From Methylotenera_A sp031379885 (GTDB taxonomy: Bacteria; Pseudomonadota; Gammaproteobacteria; Burkholderiales; Methylophilaceae): a DNA stretch of 54,312 nt. The position numbers and the translations under genes were made by a program. The stretch covers positions 1 to 54,312 of the forward strand of contig JANNFN010000033.1 of assembly GCA_031379885.1 (NCBI GenBank). Reading direction: 5' to 3'. This document shows, piece by piece, positions 52,127 through 54,312 of this stretch; position 1 is the stretch's first letter, and each line of letters opens with the position of its first letter. The notes beneath the pieces are model-generated. The model did no database searches, was not told where the DNA came from, and was given only the letters and a program-made list of their open reading frames with translations.

Positions 52127-53014
52127 TTAATGTGTTGAAGCACTTAAATTGACTACAATTTCATTTGTAAATAGCGCGGCGGCATCTACTGCATCAAACA
52201 AATATTGCTTGTTACAAAAATCGCAATTCACTTCAATGTTATCGCGCTCGTTCAAGATACTATTCACTTCATCAACGCCCAGCATGCGTAGCATGGCGCT
52301 TACCTTGGTTTTACTACAACTGCATTGAAACTTGGTAGATTTTGCATCAAATAAGCGGATATCTTCTTCTACAAAAAGCCTGGTTAATAGCTGCTCTGGT
52401 GCTAAGGTTTGCAGTTCATCATTAGTGATGGTATTCGCTAGTATATTGAGGCGATTCCATGCGTCAGCATCTAATTCCAACTGCTCTGGCAGTTTTTGCA
52501 ATAGCATGCCAGATGCAGTTTCAGCATCGCAATGTAGCCATAACGAAGTGTCAATTTGTTGAGAGCGCAGCATATAGTGTTGTAGCATCTCCGCAATCGT
52601 CTCACCTTCAATCGCTACAATGCCTTGATAGGCTTCACCTTCCTTTGGGTCGAGCGTAATGACAAATCGACCATTTTTTACTAAATTCAAAAATGTCCCA
52701 TTCGCAATTTCATCTATCCGAGTTTCATCCCACTTAGCCGTTGCACGCATTTCTAGCGTTGAGCTGCATTCCACCACCAGTAATTTAAGCGCACCCTTGC
52801 TCTGCAATTGCAGCACCATCGTGCCTTCCATTTTCAGCGTGGCAGAAAGCAAGGCGCTAGCCGCCATTAATTCTCCTAGTGCTTGTTTTAGCACCAAAGG
52901 TAAGGTTTGGTGCTGTAAAACCTGCTGATAGGTGTGATTGAGGTGGACAATGTTGCCGCGAATGGGTGTGTTTTCAAACAAAAAATGCTGTAGTGAATCG
53001 CCAATGTTTTTCAT
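52127..53014 (-). CDS. hslO: redox-regulated chaperone Hsp33
   Basis: Zinc-binding holdase chaperone activated by oxidation; 295 residues. N-terminal domain with HTYQQVLQHQTLPLVLKQALGELMAAS, and the C-terminal redox switch with CSC (FQCSCSK) and CDFC (EVNCDFCNKQYLF), the CxC/CxxC zinc site. The start ATG has TAAAAT 6 nt upstream and no ribosome site. Divergent from the GGDEF gene at 53121. Confidence 0.95.
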   Translation of the reverse strand: MKNIGDSLQHFLFENTPIRGNIVHLNHTYQQVLQHQTLPLVLKQALGELMAASALLSATLKMEGTMVLQLQSKGALKLLVVECSSTLEMRATAKWDETRIDEIANGTFLNLVKNGRFVITLDPKEGEAYQGIVAIEGETIAEMLQHYMLRSQQIDTSLWLHCDAETASGMLLQKLPEQLELDADAWNRLNILANTITNDELQTLAPEQLLTRLFVEEDIRLFDAKSTKFQCSCSKTKVSAMLRMLGVDEVNSILNERDNIEVNCDFCNKQYLFDAVDAAALFTNEIVVNLSASTH

Positions 53015-53079
53015 GTACGCATTTTAACATTTGCAAGCCTGCAAAGGTTAAGTTAAGCTCTAGCTGTATCGTTTTAATG

Positions 53080-53096
53080 TGTCGCAGCGAGTGACA
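53080..53096. promoter_or_regulatory. TGTC-N9-GACA palindrome-like site
   Basis: TGTCGCAGCGAGTGACA in the hslO/GGDEF divergent region differs from the proximal GlrR-type site (15448-15465) mainly by one missing base. No sigma-54 promoter is visible next to it, so function is uncertain. Confidence 0.35.
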
Positions 53097-53120
53097 TAAA
53101 AATAGGCGCATAAAATTATT

Positions 53121-53891
53121 ATGAAATTGGCAAACACAACCTTTTTGTTTAAAAAACCACTAACCATCAAACAAGTAGTTATTCGAATTTTGTGCATTGA
53201 GTTGCTGATGGAGTTTTTAATCATGCTGTTGTTTAGCGTGCTTCCTTATCGATTCAGCACCGTAACGGGTGCCATGGTGGATGCCACATTATTGATATTG
53301 ATGACTACGCCCGCTATTTATTTCTTTGTGATTAAGCCATTTGTTGAAGCGCGTGAAGAGGCCATTGTTCACATTAACCATTTGGCACACACCGATCCAT
53401 TAACTAAGCTTGCCAATCGCCGACTTATTTTAGATTACCTTGAAATGCTGGTAAGCGCTAATGCACGGCATAAAGACCATGGTGCAGTTTTGCTAATTGA
53501 TTTGGATGGATTTAAGCCTATTAACGATCATTACGGACATGATGCTGGCGATGCATTGCTAGTTAAAATAGGCGAGCGATTAAGGGCTTGCGTGCGATCT
53601 GAAGATGTTGTTGGAAGACTAGGCGGCGATGAATTTATTGTATTGCTACGTCGATTAGGTGCTGAAGATAAAATCGCGCGCTATGTAGCACAGTTTGTAG
53701 CTTATAAATTGATTAAACAAGTCATGGAGCCAGTCGATTATAACGGCAATATTTTACTGGTGGGCGCCAGTATCGGCATAAGGCTTTTTGGAGCAGAAAC
53801 AGATATAAATAAGCTTGTGAGTGATGCAGATGCTGCGATGTACCGCGCTAAAGAAAATGGCAAAGGCTGCGCAATATTTTTTGATGAATAA
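53121..53891 (+). CDS. diguanylate cyclase, two membrane helices
   Basis: A 256-residue GGDEF protein. Two membrane helices (about 23-45 and 53-73) lead by a short linker into the cyclase domain with LGGDEFIVLL and an RSED inhibitory site five residues before. Only a few residues are exposed outside the membrane, so it probably senses the membrane itself or a partner. A hairpin terminator lies 70-100 nt past its stop. Confidence 0.92.
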   Translation: MKLANTTFLFKKPLTIKQVVIRILCIELLMEFLIMLLFSVLPYRFSTVTGAMVDATLLILMTTPAIYFFVIKPFVEAREEAIVHINHLAHTDPLTKLANRRLILDYLEMLVSANARHKDHGAVLLIDLDGFKPINDHYGHDAGDALLVKIGERLRACVRSEDVVGRLGGDEFIVLLRRLGAEDKIARYVAQFVAYKLIKQVMEPVDYNGNILLVGASIGIRLFGAETDINKLVSDADAAMYRAKENGKGCAIFFDE

Positions 53892-53895
53892 CACT

Positions 53896-54312
53896 TTAAG
53901 CAGTTTTTATCTGACGCTGTTTAGGCACGCTTGAAAGCTTCCAGTTTGTGATTGCCCAGCGCCACATTTCAACAAGTGTGGCGTTTTTTATTTCTGTTGG
54001 AGGTTGTTGACCTAGAAAGCTTAGAGCATCAAATAATTGATGCTCTGCAGGTCGCGAAGGGTTTTCAGAAATTAGGCATATTGGCTGTGCAAGAGTCTGT
54101 TTGCTAAGTTTTTCGCCTGCATTATTTACCGCGATTGGAATATGCGCGTAATGTGGAGTCGCGAAATTTAGACATTGTTGTAGATAAATCTGCCGTGGTG
54201 TGGAATCGAGCAAATCCGCGCCGCGCACAATATGCGTTATGCTTTGCGCGGCATCATCTACCACCACGGCGAGCTGGTAAGCAAATAAACCATCTGCGCG
54301 TTTTACAATAAA
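53896..54312 (-). CDS. gluQ: glutamyl-Q tRNA(Asp) synthetase, 5' end outside window
   Basis: The frame is open to the right window edge; 138 codons of the C-terminal part are present. It shows KRADGLFAYQLAVVVDDA, then THIVRGADLLDSTPRQIYLQQ and the KMSKS-like KLSKQ, characteristic of the short GluRS paralogue that glutamylates queuosine in tRNA(Asp). The anticodon-binding domain of true GluRS is missing, as expected: the protein ends about 60 residues after KLSKQ. The stop lies 4 nt from the stop of the convergent GGDEF gene. Confidence 0.92.
   Translation of the reverse strand, partial: FIVKRADGLFAYQLAVVVDDAAQSITHIVRGADLLDSTPRQIYLQQCLNFATPHYAHIPIAVNNAGEKLSKQTLAQPICLISENPSRPAEHQLFDALSFLGQQPPTEIKNATLVEMWRWAITNWKLSSVPKQRQIKTA
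53960..53989 (+). terminator. hairpin terminator inside gluQ
   Basis: CGCCACA, 10-nt loop, TGTGGCG then six Ts on the plus strand. It is placed to stop transcripts from the GGDEF gene, but lies within the convergent gluQ coding region. Confidence 0.7.

Noticed and set aside
1..54312. CRISPR arrays, tRNA or rRNA genes, insertion sequences, prophage genes
   Set aside because: Spacers are short and were read in full; no regular direct repeats, tRNA-like cloverleaf or transposase motif was found.

Overview
The window reads as a chromosomal segment of a methylotrophic betaproteobacterium, most likely of the family Methylophilaceae (Methylotenera/Methylophilus-like). Three things point there: an mxaRSACK block of methanol-dehydrogenase maturation genes at the left edge; an oxidative hexose-phosphate set (gnd-zwf with pgl nearby) as used by the dissimilatory ribulose monophosphate cycle; and a typical betaproteobacterial order tyrA-aroA-cmk-rpsA-ihfB-lapB-pyrF. 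Base composition looks AT-leaning by eye (not computed). Coding density is very high: no gene-free stretch exceeds 300 bases, and I found no tRNA, rRNA, CRISPR array, prophage or transposase gene.

Layout. 1-4579 (minus): mxaR, mxaS, mxaA, mxaC and partial mxaK. 4767-8245 (plus): fabA, fabB, a DUF1439 lipoprotein and an unknown secreted protein. 8256-9485: a 3' gene remnant, an unknown secreted protein and an Mth938-type gene. 9560-14840 (plus): alaA-hom-thrC, a small secreted protein and thyA. 14956-18902 (minus): sensor kinase glrK, lipoprotein yfhG/qseG, sigma-54 response regulator glrR, then a periplasmic EF-hand protein. 19005-23685: folA, a lytic transglycosylase, a basic amino acid decarboxylase and dcd. 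23794-27974: zwf, gnd, a dienelactone hydrolase and divergent pgl. 28030-32475: a DUF1003 protein, mrp, metG and a glycine-zipper protein. 32546-41839 (minus): a ComEA-like protein, pyrF, lapB, ihfB, rpsA, cmk, aroA, tyrA, bpt and aat. 41872-54312: two GGDEF proteins, an HMA-MauE fusion, a YgiQ radical SAM protein, a TraB/GumN protein, two orphan small genes with repeats, rsuA, aqpZ, an RNA methyltransferase, a type IV pilin, hslO and partial gluQ.

The strongest unexpected signal is regulatory. Between glrR and the EF-hand gene lie a textbook -24/-12 sigma-54 promoter (TGGCAC-N5-TTGCA) pointing at the EF-hand gene and, upstream of it, two perfect TGTC-N10-GACA palindromes whose centres are 65 bp apart. 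That half-site pattern is the one known for GlrR in enterobacteria. This predicts a self-contained envelope-signalling circuit: GlrK, YfhG and GlrR driving a periplasmic calcium-binding-type protein. Other points of interest are an mxa accessory cluster without mxaFJGI immediately upstream, ribosomal protein S1 lacking its sixth S1 domain, an HMA-MauE fusion, an AT-rich patch inside metG, a duplicated 3' remnant of the Mth938-type gene, and several genes with a -10-like box 6-7 nt before the start codon and no Shine-Dalgarno sequence.
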